Part shown: piece after piece, positions 1 through 10,935 of the stretch | How positions within the stretch are numbered: the stretch's first letter is position 1 | Layout: each line of letters opens with the position of its first letter | Assembly (NCBI GenBank): GCA_022478985.1 | Contig: JAKSZP010009292.1 | Location: forward strand, 142,256-206,255 | DNA length: 64,000 bases | Source: Massospora cicadina | Taxonomy: Eukaryota > Entomophthoromycota > Entomophthoromycetes > Entomophthorales > Entomophthoraceae | Reading direction: 5' to 3' | The notes under the pieces: generated by a model | The model's input: the letters and a program-made list of their open reading frames with translations, nothing else | Databases searched by the model: none | What the model was told of the DNA's origin: nothing | Made by a program: the position numbers and the translations under genes

Positions 1-542
1 TCATTTTCTCAGCGATCCCAGCAGTATGAGCTCATGGCCTACATCTGAATAACCCAGTATATCATTTTGTGAGCACCTGTAAAAGGCAATTGACGACAAT
101 AAGATTTATGAGGACCAAAAGTGCCACCCATGCCATGACTTTCAGGTGGAGTACTTTGTTATACTGGATACTCTAAATTTCAATATGGAAGATCCCTCAA
201 AGAAGCTAGACAGTAAAATCCCCATAACTATATGAGGTGAAAAGGACTTGGGAAACAGAGACTTTTATATATAGCTCCTGGAACACGGTTAGCACTAAAG
301 CATACTCCATATCTCACAGTTATTCCCCTTAAAAGACAATAGCCTACTTCTACCAGGACAATTGCTATGGGTAATTTGTAGAAGGTGAGGTGGAAGCAAA
401 CTTGCCTTCAAAGAAGTCCCGCTGCATTGTCCAGTACTTACACACATGAAAAGTTATCTCTTTAAAAAAGCTAAATGAGCACAAAGGATTTCATTTGAAG
501 GCATTGACTTAGGACTTAGTAGAAGCATACCATAAAACCCTC
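1..542 (+). pseudogene. Chromovirus pol 3' end: integrase C-terminus and chromodomain
   Basis: Degenerate 3' end of a Ty3/gypsy chromovirus pol. Around 137-220 the plus strand reads DFQVEYFVILDTLNF...DPSKKLDSK, which fits the integrase C-terminal region of chromoviruses (pattern F-x-V-G-D-x-V-W-L-D-T-x-N-L...PSKKLD). Around 265-360 it reads SILHISQLFPLK...LPGQ, matching the usual H-P-V-F-H-V-S-L-L-x-P segment. Around 378-538 a chromodomain-like stretch follows: EVEANLPSKKSRCIVQYL, ending LVEAYHKT. Chromodomains at this position are thought to steer integration to marked chromatin. Several stops (for example in LLEHG*H*S) and at least two frame changes show it is dead. It is cut immediately after the chromodomain by the LTR of E0. 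I could not find its continuation after 31656. Confidence 0.7.
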
Positions 543-897
543 TATTAAAATTTTAAGGATTGTTTGCATTTTTTAAAATCTTTTACAAATAATCAGGAAG
601 AAATTTGGCCAAAAGATCCTCAATTTTTTCCTAGTGTCATAGTATAGTGACCGTTTGGAAGCTCACTAGGCTATTATAAAATTATATGATTCTTTGGGTC
701 TTCTTATTTACTTTTCCCTAAGAATTTGGGAGCTTCTACTGCCGCAGGAAAAAATATAAGCTGGTGATTTCAGTCCTAAAAGCTTATTAACACTTAAATA
801 GGAACTCTGATAAAAACCTGATTAATAGTATTAAGAAAATATATCTTTTAATTATAGATCTTATTTGATAATTCATTTGATTCCCTTTTCATTGAGA

Positions 898-934
898 CAG
901 GCGCCAGTATTTATACCTCTAAGGCACCTCCTGG
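898..934 (-). promoter_or_regulatory. LTR core promoter (TATA) of E0 3' LTR
   Basis: On the minus strand this reads GGAGGTGCCTTAGAGGTATA followed by AATACTGGCGCCTG. The same arrangement (GGAGatGCC, tAGAGG, TATAAATA, TGGCrcCTG) occurs in three other diverged LTRs at 14491-14527, 17995-18032 and 52231-52270. Conservation between otherwise diverged LTRs supports a functional core promoter. Confidence 0.65.
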
Positions 935-1132
935 ACATTCTTTAGCACATGATTTTACATAGAGATTAGTTTTCGCCTTAGTTTGGCCCAAGAACTGATA
1001 CATTGACCTTTTACTATGATTATTGGTGTTAAAATATCCTATAATTTGAGAAGTCTTAGGGAGCAAAGAAGCAACTAAAATGTGCAAAATTGTCCTGAGG
1101 TCAGCCCATATTGAGTTTCTCATATAGTTTGA

Positions 1133-2020
1133 TGAATGGTTGACTGGACCTAAATTTTCAGAAATTAACAGAGGAAATAAAAACTATTATAGGATGCTAG
1201 CTTATTATGTATCATATCAAAATTATCAGTGATTATGGACCAAAAATATCCTAAGTATATCTGAAGCTTATGATCCATGACCTAGCAATTCCACTTAATA
1301 ATATACAACTAGATGACATGGGCTCAGGGACTTTGTTGGTTAAGTCAGACTTAATAATAGTTGACTTAATGACCGGGGCTCATGGGCTTTGTTAGTCTAT
1401 GTCAAAATTTAGTTTGTAATGTCAATAAAGTTTTTAATTGAATTAATTACTAATTAGTGTTATGAATCGCCTTGGTATGAGCTACTGTTGCTTGAGAGGA
1501 GTGATGGTTTAATTATTTTCAGGTGCGTCAGAGGAAAAGCTGTCTTGAAAGAATTGTCAGTAAGACACTGACCACAAAGTTGAGCTGAGTTACTGCAGAG
1601 CCTCATAGTTCATAGACCCTCTGAAGTCTTCATTGTAATCTGCTTTCTAAGTGGCAATGAGAGGCGAGGTGTCATGGGTAAGGTGTGGTTAACATCAAAC
1701 CTAATAATTCTTTTTAATTACATACAATGAAATTAACAATCTTTTAGCTCTACAATTAAATATACAATATACAAGATTTTTGCATTTAAAACTTTTCCAT
1801 TGTATTAAGTTGAGGATTTACTTATAATTAGAAAAATCATGACAGTGATCCATCGTACAAGTATACAACAAAGAGTACAGTCTGAAAGTGTTATTCATAA
1901 TGAGATTATATCTTACTTACTATCATAGTCTGGTCTATTGTATCCATAAAATAAGCACTTGAAGCTCCAATTTATCTACAAAGAAGAACCAGGGCATTTG
2001 AAGTAGTCAAAAACTCAACA
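1133..2020 (+). repeat. E1 5' LTR
   Basis: It aligns along its whole length with 4186-5064. Shared landmarks include GATTATGGACCAAAAATA, the segment GGCTCATGGGCTTTGTTAGT, GACACTGACC, and GCCTCATAGTT followed by AGACCCTCTGAAGTCTTCAT. It starts TG and ends ...CTCAACA directly before a PBS-like sequence. Confidence 0.85.
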
Positions 2021-2022
2021 AG

Positions 2023-2040
2023 TGGCGCTCTTGGCTGGGA
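2023..2040 (+). promoter_or_regulatory. E1 primer binding site
   Basis: TGGCGCTCTTGGCTGGGA lies 2 nt after the LTR end. It starts with TGG, the complement of a tRNA CCA end. It differs from the TGGTGCTCACTACAGGGG site used by the other families in the window, so E1 probably used a different primer tRNA. Confidence 0.6.
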
Positions 2041-2129
2041 TGGCATATGGTGACCATATTGAGCAGTGGAGCAACCCCTGGCTAAGTCAATTTTTTAAAT
2101 AAAAGAATTTACCAAATTTTAAGACTCAG

Positions 2130-3300
2130 CAGACATGATGAGTCATCAAATTAATAATCTGCATAAAGATGTTACTCTTATTAATGAGGCAAATAATAAA
2201 TTACGTGGAAAGTGAATGATTTAAGAAATTAATTAGAGAAAAGGATCAAGTGATTTCTGCCCTTCAATTGCAAATGACCAGTATGAGTGAGGAAATATCA
2301 ATATTGAAGTATTGGAATGATGGTCAAAGCCAGCACGCCCAACGCAATTCTAATGACAGTGAGCCTCTAAATATATGAGGTTAAATCATCAGAGGTCAAT
2401 ACCAAAGTTAATCCTGGGCCACGTTGGCAATTACCACGTAGAATGGTTTCTTTGTCCAACCCAAGTTCCTCTAACCGTGGTGCAGCGCCTCAACGCCCTG
2501 ATAAGCCTGGTTAAAGCCAGCAAAGAAGCAATCGCAATTCCCATGAGCAGGAGAATGATAATTACAAACCATCAAACCTGCCTGCTTTCAATAAGAATGT
2601 AATTGTAATCACTTTTATCAACGCTTTGAAATGGCCATGTATGGGACTATTGACTGCAACAAAGCGGCCACTATGATCAACTGCTTAGATGAATGGAGTA
2701 TTAAGTTAATTATGACTCAATTGCATGAAACCCAACCAATTAAAGTCAAAGGGGACGTGCTTCATGAACATGGAGGTCCAGAACAAAAATCAACTAGAAA
2801 ATCCAAATTCATGAATATCAGCTTTAAAAAGATGAAATGATTGATGAATTTGCAGATCAATTCTATCATGAAGCTTAAGTTCTCCTAGGCGCAAAAGCTA
2901 TGATTGATTTTGTTGACAATATTGCATTACAACATGCTGTACAACCCTACAAAAATTTGCAAAACCTTATTACCTGCTTTTGTGAAAAACTTTGCAACAG
3001 CTGATTTGTTGATTCTCTGCAAGGATGCCCACAAAAACTATGGCTCGTCTAATACTGGATAAAGATTAGGACTTTCTGCTCCCTTGCAGAAAAACCCTTC
3101 AGATACAATAAAAAATCAAAAGTGATTCGCCTGTTGAAACTGAGTTAACCAAAAATACAAGGGCATTACGCCCATTGAATGAGATCACTTGCTACAACTG
3201 CAATTATCAGGGGAACTTTGCTTTCAGATGCTGTCAGCATAGTGTCAATGTGGCCCTTCTGGATAACGCACAGAAGGAGGGAAAAGAACAAGCACAATAG
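2130..3300 (+). pseudogene. E1 gag remnant with variant zinc knuckle
   Basis: Degenerate gag, read in several frames. A nucleocapsid knuckle is clear at 3190-3231: CYNCNYQGNFAFRC, that is C-x2-C-x4-N-x4-C, with Asn where the usual CCHC knuckle has His. Upstream, 2880-3000 reads like the end of a capsid region (open short runs such as VLLGAKAMIDFVDNIALQHA), and 2130-2600 is polar and probably coiled-coil. Gag would form the virus-like particle and bind genomic RNA. Stops at 2878 and 3003 and frame changes make it non-functional. Confidence 0.6.
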
Positions 3301-4185
3301 ATGCGGAACTTTCTATTGTGCTGGAAACGCCAGTCCCACCTGAATAACAAGAGCACGCAGGCCTCAGTCCTCAATTATCAATGTAACAAATTCTATTATA
3401 GTACTGAACAAAGATTATACAAACGTACATGTGGTGACTCGCTCTCAGAGTAAGGTTGTCATACCTAAAACCTCTGTAGTAGTTACTAAACCATATGTGC
3501 AACAAATACTTGAGAATATACCAGCCTAGAAGCCAAGCAATGCAGCGGATACTGCAAGCATGAAGGGGGTTAATATAGCTATGTCAATTGACACGTTCAT
3601 CAATGAATGTCCTACCATTGGAAATACCCTGAAGCACACTCTTAACTCTTTGGATTATTCCCATATCAAATTACTAAGCTCTATTGATTCTTATTAAAAA
3701 AGAGAGAAAAGGAAAAAATTGAAAAAATGAAAATGCTTTTATAAAAATATAAAATAAAATTATAATGAAAATAATACTAAACTTATATAAAACAATAACA
3801 ATTAAGAAAAATATAATTTATCATTTTCTTTGAAGTCTTGTCTCCACTGGGGCAGAATAGCCCTTCTTTGGGAGGAGAGTGAGATCAAAGCCAAGGGCGC
3901 AGGTTTGAGTTCATTGATGATTAAAGAAGTTTCAGTTGGGCCACAAAGCTGAACTTTTGGGAACCGTCTTAGTGTAGCTGGTTGAACCAGCCTAAGAAAT
4001 TAAAGTCAAACCTGAGTTAACCATAGCACGCAGAATGGAAGTGCTTGATTTTAAGAAGACAAGTTTATCCAGGGCTGAGAGGCTATTGACATAGTGCTCA
4101 TATTCTGAAGGTCAAGAAAAATTGGATGTTGTGACTAAAGAACAAGAATACCCTCCACTTTAATCCAACAAAGGTGAGGAAGTGC
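3301..4185 (+). other. E1 interior without recognisable domain
   Basis: After the knuckle there is a short polar stretch (3390-3530), then a very AT-rich low-complexity tract at about 3690-3830, then 350 bp with no domain I can name. Protease, RT and integrase motifs are absent, which implies a large internal deletion. The tract AAAGGTGAGGAAG ending near 4183 is a candidate polypurine tract. Confidence 0.5.
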
Positions 4186-5064
4186 TGAATGGTTGGCAGG
4201 ACCTAAATTGTTAGTAATTTTACAGGGGAAATAATAATATTAGCGGATGCTAATTTATCATATATCATATTAAAATTAACAGTGATTATGGACCAAAAAT
4301 ACCCTAAGTATATCCAAAGCCTGGGATTCGTGGCCTAGCAATTCCACTTAATATTTAACTAGATGACATGAGATTGGGGACTTTGTTGGTTAAGTCAGAC
4401 TTTATAATAGTTGACTTAATGACCCAGGCTCATGGGCTTTGTTAGTCTATGTCAAAATTAGTTTTAATGTCAATAATTTTTTTAATTAAATTAATTACTA
4501 ATTAGTGGTACAAATCGCCTTGATATGTGCTACCATTGCTCAAGACAAGCAACAACTTAGCTATTTTCAGACGATCAGAGGTTACGCTGTCTTGCAATAA
4601 TTGTCAGTAAGACACTGACCCCAAGGCTGAGCTAAATTACTTCAGAGCCTCATAGTTTGTAGACCCTCTGAAGTCTTCATTGTGATCTGCTTTCTAAGTG
4701 GCAATGAAGGCGAGGTGTCATGGGTATGGTGTGGTTAACATCAAGCCCTATAAATTCTTTATAATTACATACAAATAAAAAACAATCGTTTAGCACTTCA
4801 AGTGAATAATTTAATATAAAAGCATTTTGAATCTAACTTCTTTCCATTGTATTAAGTCAAAGAATTACTTGGGATTTTATTTATCAGGGCATTGAGCCAT
4901 TGTACAATTATACAACAAGAGTACAGCCTGGAAGTGTTATTCATAAGGAGTTTGTATTTAAATACTGTCACCGTCTGGTCTATTGTCTCCATACAATAGG
5001 CGCCAAAGCCCTCAATTATTTACAAAGAAGAACCAGACATTTAAATTAGGCCAAAACTTCAACA
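4186..5064 (+). repeat. E1 3' LTR
   Basis: Direct copy of 1133-2020, clearly diverged by substitutions and small indels throughout, so the insertion is old. It is followed by CAGCTGACATTTTACA, which resumes the E0 LTR. Confidence 0.85.
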
Positions 5065-5559
5065 CAGCTGACATTTTACAATAATTGGTCTATTGGCATC
5101 AATTTAGGCTTAATGAAATACCCTTAATTGGGACGTTGACAAGCCCCTTGATAGCACTAGGTACTCCCATTTGGGCTGTCCATGTACAAGAGCTATCATG
5201 CTGATTTTGAGATTCTATGTACATATTTGCCATAGGGCAGAAAACGTATTGCAATAATATGATGGGCAATCTTATAGTTGTTATTAGCTAATGGAATTTT
5301 TAGAGCAAATCAAATCTTGGTTCCAGGGCAATTTCTTGATTATAAAGTCGATTTTATGCATGGTTAATTGGGAGTAATTGAAAGTTTACCTTCAAGGTGA
5401 TGGCTAGAATTGATGGTTTTTTAAAGGTTCATTTCTAATAAACAACCAGAATTTGACATTTCCACCCATTTTGACTAGAACATAAATCTTAAGTTTTTAA
5501 ATTAGTATGCAATGATTTTAAACAGAATGCTTTAGCTTTGTCCCAAATTAATGATAATT

Positions 5560-6960
5560 ATAGGGCCAAATTACTTTAACTTTAGGATAAACCAAATTTC
5601 TGATGACTTTGAAGCTGGATCCCCTCCTCTCCTCAAGAGCAAACAATAGCTATTAATTATTTATGTGTTAAAAATATTTTAGTTACTTTAGTTTTTATAC
5701 TTTTTTCTTTAGTTATTTTTTACTTTCTTTTTTTATTTTATTTAAAATGTTAGTATTATATTTATTTTATTTTACTCTTGATCAGCCAATTTATCGAACC
5801 TTCTTATAAACTTTTTATGGACATAGTTGTATATATGGTTGTTTAAAATTTTTTATTGTATAGGTTAATTGTGATGTTTACTTGATAATTTAAATGGGCT
5901 AACCTAGATGAGATCCAAAATTTTTTAATTGTCCCAAATTCATGGGTGTTGCAAAATAGAGCTTCAGTATCTACTTTATAATTAGCCAAATTAGCATTTT
6001 TTCATATCCTTTTCATGTCTGGTCTTTTTTATAGCAAAACTGTTTTCAAAGCGCAATATTGCAACTTGATTATGGTATTTGCAAGTTTCTCAACATATTA
6101 AGGAAAATTATTATCGTCAGAACCTTTAAGACTGAATATAGTAGCATTGTAGGGCAGGATGTCTTCCATATAACAACTGAAAAGGTGACGTACTGGTAGC
6201 AAATGACATGAAATTTGTGGGCAAACAGGCCAAACTCAGGTAGGTACTCCATTCAGATGGTTTAAATTTTTTGAATGATATTAACCAACATTTCCTGTGC
6301 GCAAACAACTATACTATTGGTTTTGGGATGATAGAGAGTGGAAAGCACGCCTCTTACTACCATTAAATGGTTGATCTTGGTGAGTACATAGGTGGTGAAA
6401 TTAATTCCATTATCTGTAAGGATGATCTGAGAACACCTAGCTTTTAGAGGTTGATTATGAGGACTAACTTGGCTGTAGATACAGCATCTGCTTCCCAAAT
6501 AGCCTTAGGTTTGACCCATTTAGTTAAGTGGTTGATAGCCATGATAATGCACTTGGCCTTCGAATTTCTTGTGGGAAGAGGCTCAACATCAATAGATACA
6601 GTATGCCAGTTAAACTTGCCAAAACAAACTATTAATATGTGTTTTAGAACAGTTTTTTCTCCTTAACAATCCACATAACACTCTAGAGTTTATCTGGATT
6701 TTGAAATGCATTGAGTAACTATAATAGAGTTACTTAAATGCTCCTTCATTTTATTAAATCCAACATGCCCTATGGCCTTATGGGCAGACATTATGATGTC
6801 AATTCAGGCCAATGGTTGTGTAATATACACCTTTTGCCCTCAACGATCATATAGAGTGTCCTTCTTCTGATTATAGTATCTTGTCTTAGACCTGATGATA
6901 CCTTATGAATTAATTTAGGCTCACTCAGTACTCTCCACTGATCATCTTCTTAGATAACTC
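5560..6960 (-). pseudogene. E0 integrase remnant
   Basis: Ty3-type integrase on the minus strand, from about 6960 down to 5560. The zinc-binding N-terminus is visible near 6790-6680 (HKAIGHVGF, then CYVDC). The catalytic core shows the first Asp in SIDVEPLP near 6600 and the second in LTDNGINF near 6400. The third acidic residue is lost: the segment corresponding to N-G-x-V-E reads NSIVVCAQEM, with Val at the Glu position. Further down, FQLLYGRHPAL (about 6160) matches the conserved end of the core. Stops and frame changes are frequent. Integrase would insert the cDNA; this copy cannot. Confidence 0.75.
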
Positions 6961-6974
6961 ATCAGCACCAAGCT

Positions 6975-7289
6975 AAGTATAGTGATTGTGGGAAGGCGGG
7001 ATAGAAAGTCAGCATTATAATCTTTTACCCACACATGGTGATTGATTGTATAAATTTAGGCTTGAAACTTCAACTTCCAGTGGGCTAATCGGCCCTCATG
7101 CTCCTTCAGGTTGTTTGACCATCTTAGGGGTGCATAATTGGCAACAACTGTGAAGTGAGTGCCAAGAAGGTAGAACTGATATTATAAAAGTAACTACTGG
7201 GCTGACTCTTCTCAAAGTTGTCTAGTTTACTCAAATCAGCCTTTAAAAAATATTGTTAATCTGATTAGGTCCTTGTTAAGAAGCCTATA
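6975..7289 (-). pseudogene. E0 RNase H C-terminal remnant
   Basis: The minus strand reads FTVVANYAPLRW, then LKEHEGRLAHWKLKFQA, then YNADFLSRLP. This matches the C-terminal part of the Ty3-type RNase H (pattern FTVVTDHxSLKxL...RLARWALKLQ...NVDGLTRLP). The usual Asp of TDH is Asn here. E4 cuts the element upstream of this point at 7294/13491, and the expected RT is not found on the far side. Confidence 0.65.
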
Positions 7290-7294
7290 TTGAC
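7290..7294. repeat. TSD of E4 (left copy)
   Basis: TTGAC, repeated exactly at 13491-13495 after the 3' LTR of E4. Five base pairs is the usual Ty3/gypsy target duplication. Confidence 0.9.
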
Positions 7295-8056
7295 TGTCAG
7301 ACATTTACCTTTGCAGACTAAAAATAAGAAGGCTGTAGGTCGAGTTCCACCAAAAAAGGGAAATATCAGCCATTTGCAATATTCTGATCTCATTAAAAGC
7401 TCATTTGTTAAAAAATAAAAATGAAAAAGTTGAGGTAATCGGCCAAAAGTCCCTGGCTGATTCTCAGTGGAACCCCGGAAATTGGGGAAACACCAGTTCA
7501 AAACTGTATGGGCACTAGTAAAATTGGCTGGTCAGATTACTCTGACCTCACCATGGACTTTGGGGGAATCATTGGAAGGCACTCCCCTGACCCCAAAAAG
7601 TCCTCCAACGCACCTGCGTGGGGACCTCCCCCTTTTATAGGCTTGGTGGGGTCCCCCAAGGTGCATTAAATTTCTCATGTGGTGATTGGCTCAAACTTTT
7701 AAAAACGTTACCTCATGGGTACATTTTGGCCAATCAGAATTCTTCTTCCTTTGTCCTGCTGCCCTGAAGCAAGTTCCTAAGTTCTGATATGTTATTCCTG
7801 CATATTGTCTAATTTGGACTCATGTATGTTATTCTTAACATATTCTTGAATCCCCCCTCGACCCTCAAAATTACTTTAAATATTAGATAATTGGAGGTCA
7901 AGGGGCATCATTTCCTTTTATTGCACGCCTATTAAAAATCATAAAAAATCATATTTTTACTAGCGCTTTTTAATTTAACTTTTTTATTTATTAAAATTTT
8001 TTGTGGAAACCAGCTGGCAAAAGCACCAGCGAGCACAATTAAGCTGGTTTCCCACA
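7295..8056 (+). repeat. E4 5' LTR
   Basis: Starts TGTCAGACATTTACC and ends ...GGTTTCCCACA; it aligns throughout with 12728-13490. A TATA-like CCTTTTATAG lies at 7631-7640 between GGGACC and GGGGTCCC, which form an imperfect inverted repeat. The last 15 bp resemble the end of the E2 LTR (GGATCCCACA). Confidence 0.92.
7631..7640 (+). promoter_or_regulatory. E4 LTR TATA-like box
   Basis: CCTTTTATAG, followed by GCTTGGTGGGGTCCCCCAAG. Also present in the 3' LTR at about 13061-13073. No transcription start can be fixed from sequence alone. Confidence 0.4.
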
Positions 8057-8059
8057 AAA

Positions 8060-8077
8060 TGGGGCTCACTACAGGGG
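8060..8077 (+). promoter_or_regulatory. E4 primer binding site
   Basis: TGGGGCTCACTACAGGGG, 3 nt after the LTR end. One base differs from TGGTGCTCACTACAGGGG in E2 and EG. Confidence 0.75.
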
Positions 8078-8079
8078 AT

Positions 8080-8796
8080 CCCTGTATTACCTGAATCATT
8101 ACTCTGGAGGAGCAACTCGCCAACGCCTTATCCCATCTTAGGGAGCTTGAGCAGCGCCCTTACAATCTCCCCCTCAAGGTAAAATTAACTCCTGGCAAAG
8201 AAAACATCCATACTTTCTTGTATGTTTATGAAGCTTCCATGTGTGGCTCAATTGAAACACAATAAGTTCAGTACATCCTTCACTGTTTAAGCCGCCTAGC
8301 ACAAGAGATGATATTTCCTTACCTGAACCCTTCGCTTACTTGGGCGGAGGTGAAGGAGGCTCTTATGGCTGAATTCTAATTTAAGCAGAGTCTACTCAGG
8401 GAAAAACAGGCCTGTATGCGCCTTAGCATGTATGAGGATGAACAACTCCTTGCCTTTGCTGAACGGTTTTACCTCACTGTGCAAAGGTTACCAACCTCTA
8501 ACATGCTCACCCTGGATGATGCTATCGCTGCCCTGTTAATTGGGTTAGCCTCTCAGACCTCTCTAGCTAGGCATATTATTTCAGTGAAAAGCCATTTCCA
8601 GAATATCCATAATCTAAAGGAGGCGTTGATAGATGTTGCAGATTTCCATTCCTTTGCAACAAACAAGGAAGATGAGGTGATCCCACCAGCTCTCATTATT
8701 GAGGAGTTACCATTAGTTGATCAGTTGAGACCTACTCCCTCTGTGAAGCCTAAAAAGGTTACCACTCTTTCTTATGAATCAATTCCTGTAAGGTAG
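8080..8796 (+). pseudogene. E4 gag, capsid part only
   Basis: Capsid (retrotransposon gag) homologous to E2 gag residues in the middle third: FLYVYEASM, then a region ending LKEALIDVADFH. An intact stretch of 126 codons covers 8416-8796. It begins almost directly after the PBS, so the long coiled-coil N-terminal region seen in E2 (about 400 residues) is absent. The CCHC knuckle that follows capsid in E2 is also absent; 8800-8900 reads without a Cys/His cluster. Stops occur near 8263 and 8384. Capsid would build the particle shell in the cytoplasm. Confidence 0.75.
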
Positions 8797-8999
8797 TAAC
8801 AACCATCCGTCCGCACCAACTCACTAAAGCTGCTGTGCCTACCCCTCAGCTAAGTTGGTAAAGGCGTGCCCTAAGGCTATTCACTCTCCTACCTCCATCG
8901 TAGCCCTACCAGTTGTTGAGAATACCCTTGGGGACAAATCTGAGGGGGGTTATGATGAGTTTGGTTACTAAATTTTTGGAGCCCCCGCAGAGGTAGAAG

Positions 9000-9645
9000 T
9001 TCCTGATTACCTGAACGCTGGAGGAGTAGATGAGACCACCATCCCTGAGGAAACATACCTCAGTCAAATCCTAGGGTGTCCACAAGTGATTGACACTTCC
9101 AGCGATGGTGATCAATTCATAGCTGGTTTAATTCAACCTCTTCAGCTTGTTTATCCCTTAAGAACCATCATGAATAACTACCCTGAGACAGCTAAAAAAC
9201 TTATCTCCACCTTACGGCTCAAGGGCTTTTAGCTTTGTCACCTAACTTTGGAGGGACCCTCACTAAGGTTGAAGTAGTCATTCAAAAGGTCTGTATCTTG
9301 GCCATCTTGGACTCTGGCTCCCCAGTCAACGTGATCTCTACTAAGCTTATCAAGAAGATCAAGTTAGCACCTGACTTGGAGTACACGTAAGAGTTTGGAA
9401 CTGCTGGCCCCAACAATACCCGGGCTATTCTGGCCTACTCTTCCCTTCCCATTCCAGTTAGGAAGCTTGTTTTATCAGCCCCTGCTGTGGCTTTAGATAC
9501 CAACGCATATAAAATGCTCATCAGCACTCAGTTTATGATTGAGTAGAGGGAATAATTAACCTGAAGCAAGGTTACCTCTCATTACTCAGCTTTGAAGCCC
9601 ATTTAGTCTTATCCAATAAAGAACTAATAAGCACGAATACTTCTG
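9000..9645 (+). pseudogene. E4 aspartic protease remnant
   Basis: Retropepsin-type protease. The active site reads AILDSGSPVNVIS with D-S-G at 9310-9318, followed by a flap-side segment with APAVALDTNAYKML near 9480. It matches E2 protease residue for residue over long runs. Stops at about 9230, 9388 and 9544 break it. The enzyme would cut the Gag-Pol polyprotein. The upstream acidic linker (about 9000-9230) is shared with E2 and has no recognised fold. Confidence 0.8.
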
Positions 9646-9646
9646 C

Positions 9647-10036
9647 TTGGTTAAATACCCCTGCGCAGCAATACCTTTATCTTATACCACTTCTGGGCGT
9701 CACACAAAGAAATTTCCTGATTCAGTGGATGATTTGGAAGGTATCCCTTTTTATGCTGCAGATGAGGCAGAGATCAAGCCTGGTGAACAACGAGTGATTG
9801 ACACAAAATTCACACTTCATATCCCACGCCACTGTTTGTTGCACCTCGTTAGTATTGAGGGCGTCAGTCCTTTGGAGCCTCGGGTATTGCCTGGCATCCT
9901 TGACCCTGCTTATCAAAGGCCCATTACTTTGCTATTGGGGAACCTCACCTCCAAGGACATAGTTGTAAAAAAACACCAGGAGATTGGCAGAGGCTTGTTA
10001 GTCCCTGTGGAGGACATTGAACAAATTCACTCCATT
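9647..10036 (+). pseudogene. E4 dUTPase-like domain between PR and RT
   Basis: Open for 152 codons. Residues 32-123 follow the trimeric dUTPase pattern: GIPFYAADEAEIKPGEQRV then IDTKFTLHIP (N-terminal strands and the P-G-E-x...VDT-G motif), PGILDPAYQRP (motif 3, normally G-x-I-D-x-x-Y-x-G; Asp and Tyr kept), and GNLTSKDIVVKKHQEIGRGL (the N-L-S-x-x-x-x-x-V-K-x-G-x-x-I-A-Q region). The PRSGxA motif is replaced by SIEGVS and the glycine-rich C-terminal motif is not seen, so catalysis is doubtful. dUTPases keep uracil out of DNA. Known viral and retroelement dUTPases make this assignment reasonable, but it was made by eye. Confidence 0.68.
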
Positions 10037-10050
10037 TATACTATTATGAT

Positions 10051-10935
10051 ATGGGCTTGCCAACGGATAATCTGGCATGTACCTTATACAACGTCCATAT
10101 CTTAGACAAGCTGACCCCAGATGAGCTGGAAAAAGTTCATACTCTTCTTAATGATTATAGTGACATTTTTTCTAAATCCGATACTGACTATGGCCACATG
10201 AAGGGTTGGTGCCACTCCATTGATGTGGGTGATGCCCATCCCATTTGGTCAAAACCATACCGCAAGTCCAAGGTGGAAGAACAGCAAATGAGGACAGAAC
10301 TTCAGCAGTTACTCGATGCAGGGTGTTAGTTCCTTCACAAAGCCCCTGGTCTTCCCATCTCTTGTTAATAAAAAAAGAATAGAGGACATCATATAGTCAT
10401 GGATTACCATAGGTTAAATAGCCTCACAAAAAAGGATAGCTATCCTCTTCCTCGTAATGATGATGCCTTGACCCAACTCTTGGGCTCTAATTACTTTTCT
10501 GCCATGGACTTAGCTAGCAGCTATTGGCAAATAAACCTTTCTCCTCAAGGTCAGGAGAAATGCGCTCTTATCTGTAGTGAAGGTCTCTTCCAACCCACAC
10601 GATTACCTCAAGGGTTGTGCAACGCACCTGCCTCTTTCCAGCGTGCAATGGATCACATTTTATGGGACCTCAAGTTGACTTGTGTCATCGTCTATCTTGA
10701 TGACATCACGGTGTTCTCAAAGAAGTTTTAATGAACATCTTGATCACTTAAAGGAGATGTTTCAACGGTTAGATCAATCTAATAAAAAGTTGGAGCCCTC
10801 AAAGTGTACCTTCTTCCAAAGGAAACTCGATTTCCTTGGTCAACCCATTTCTCAAGAGGATATTCAGCCCATGCAGGACAAGGTCAAAGCCATCTCAAAG
10901 ATGCCAGCCTCTAAAAATCTATGGGATATTTAGGT
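10051..10935 (+). pseudogene. E4 reverse transcriptase
   Basis: Ty3-type RT in three overlapping open blocks (10051-10329, 10399-10731, 10682-10933). Motifs in order: KPYRKSKVEE, DYHRLNSLTKKDSYPLP, SAMDLASSYWQI (first catalytic Asp), LPQGLCNAPASFQRAMDHI, and YLDD at 10693-10704 (catalytic pair intact), then KLDFLG. A stop at 10327-10329, a region near 10340-10390 out of frame, and a frameshift at about 10725 disable it. It would copy the element RNA into cDNA. Confidence 0.88.

Larger units (their letters stand above)
1133..5064 (+). mobile_element. E1: deleted Ty3-type LTR element inside E0 3' LTR
   Basis: Two direct LTRs (1133-2020 and 4186-5064) flank 2.2 kb of interior holding only gag remnants. 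RT, RNase H and integrase are absent. Both LTRs begin TGAATGGTTG. The flanking sequence is split E0 LTR, and the uninterrupted paralogue near 31250-31275 serves as an empty site. The TSD has decayed (TTTGA upstream, GCTGA downstream). A purine-rich tract (AAAGGTGAGGAAG) lies just before the 3' LTR. Confidence 0.8.
543..5450 (-). repeat. E0 3' LTR, interrupted by element E1
   Basis: Parts 543-1132 and about 5065-5450 align in order with the second E0 LTR (14135-14666 plus 31211-31656). The junction segments match too: the flank ending at 1132 and the flank starting CAGCTGAC at 5065 are contiguous in the paralogue near 31250-31275. The minus-strand start resembles TGTTGGTTGACTC, the start of the related solo LTR at 17321. 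A TATA-type core promoter lies at 898-934. Confidence 0.75.
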
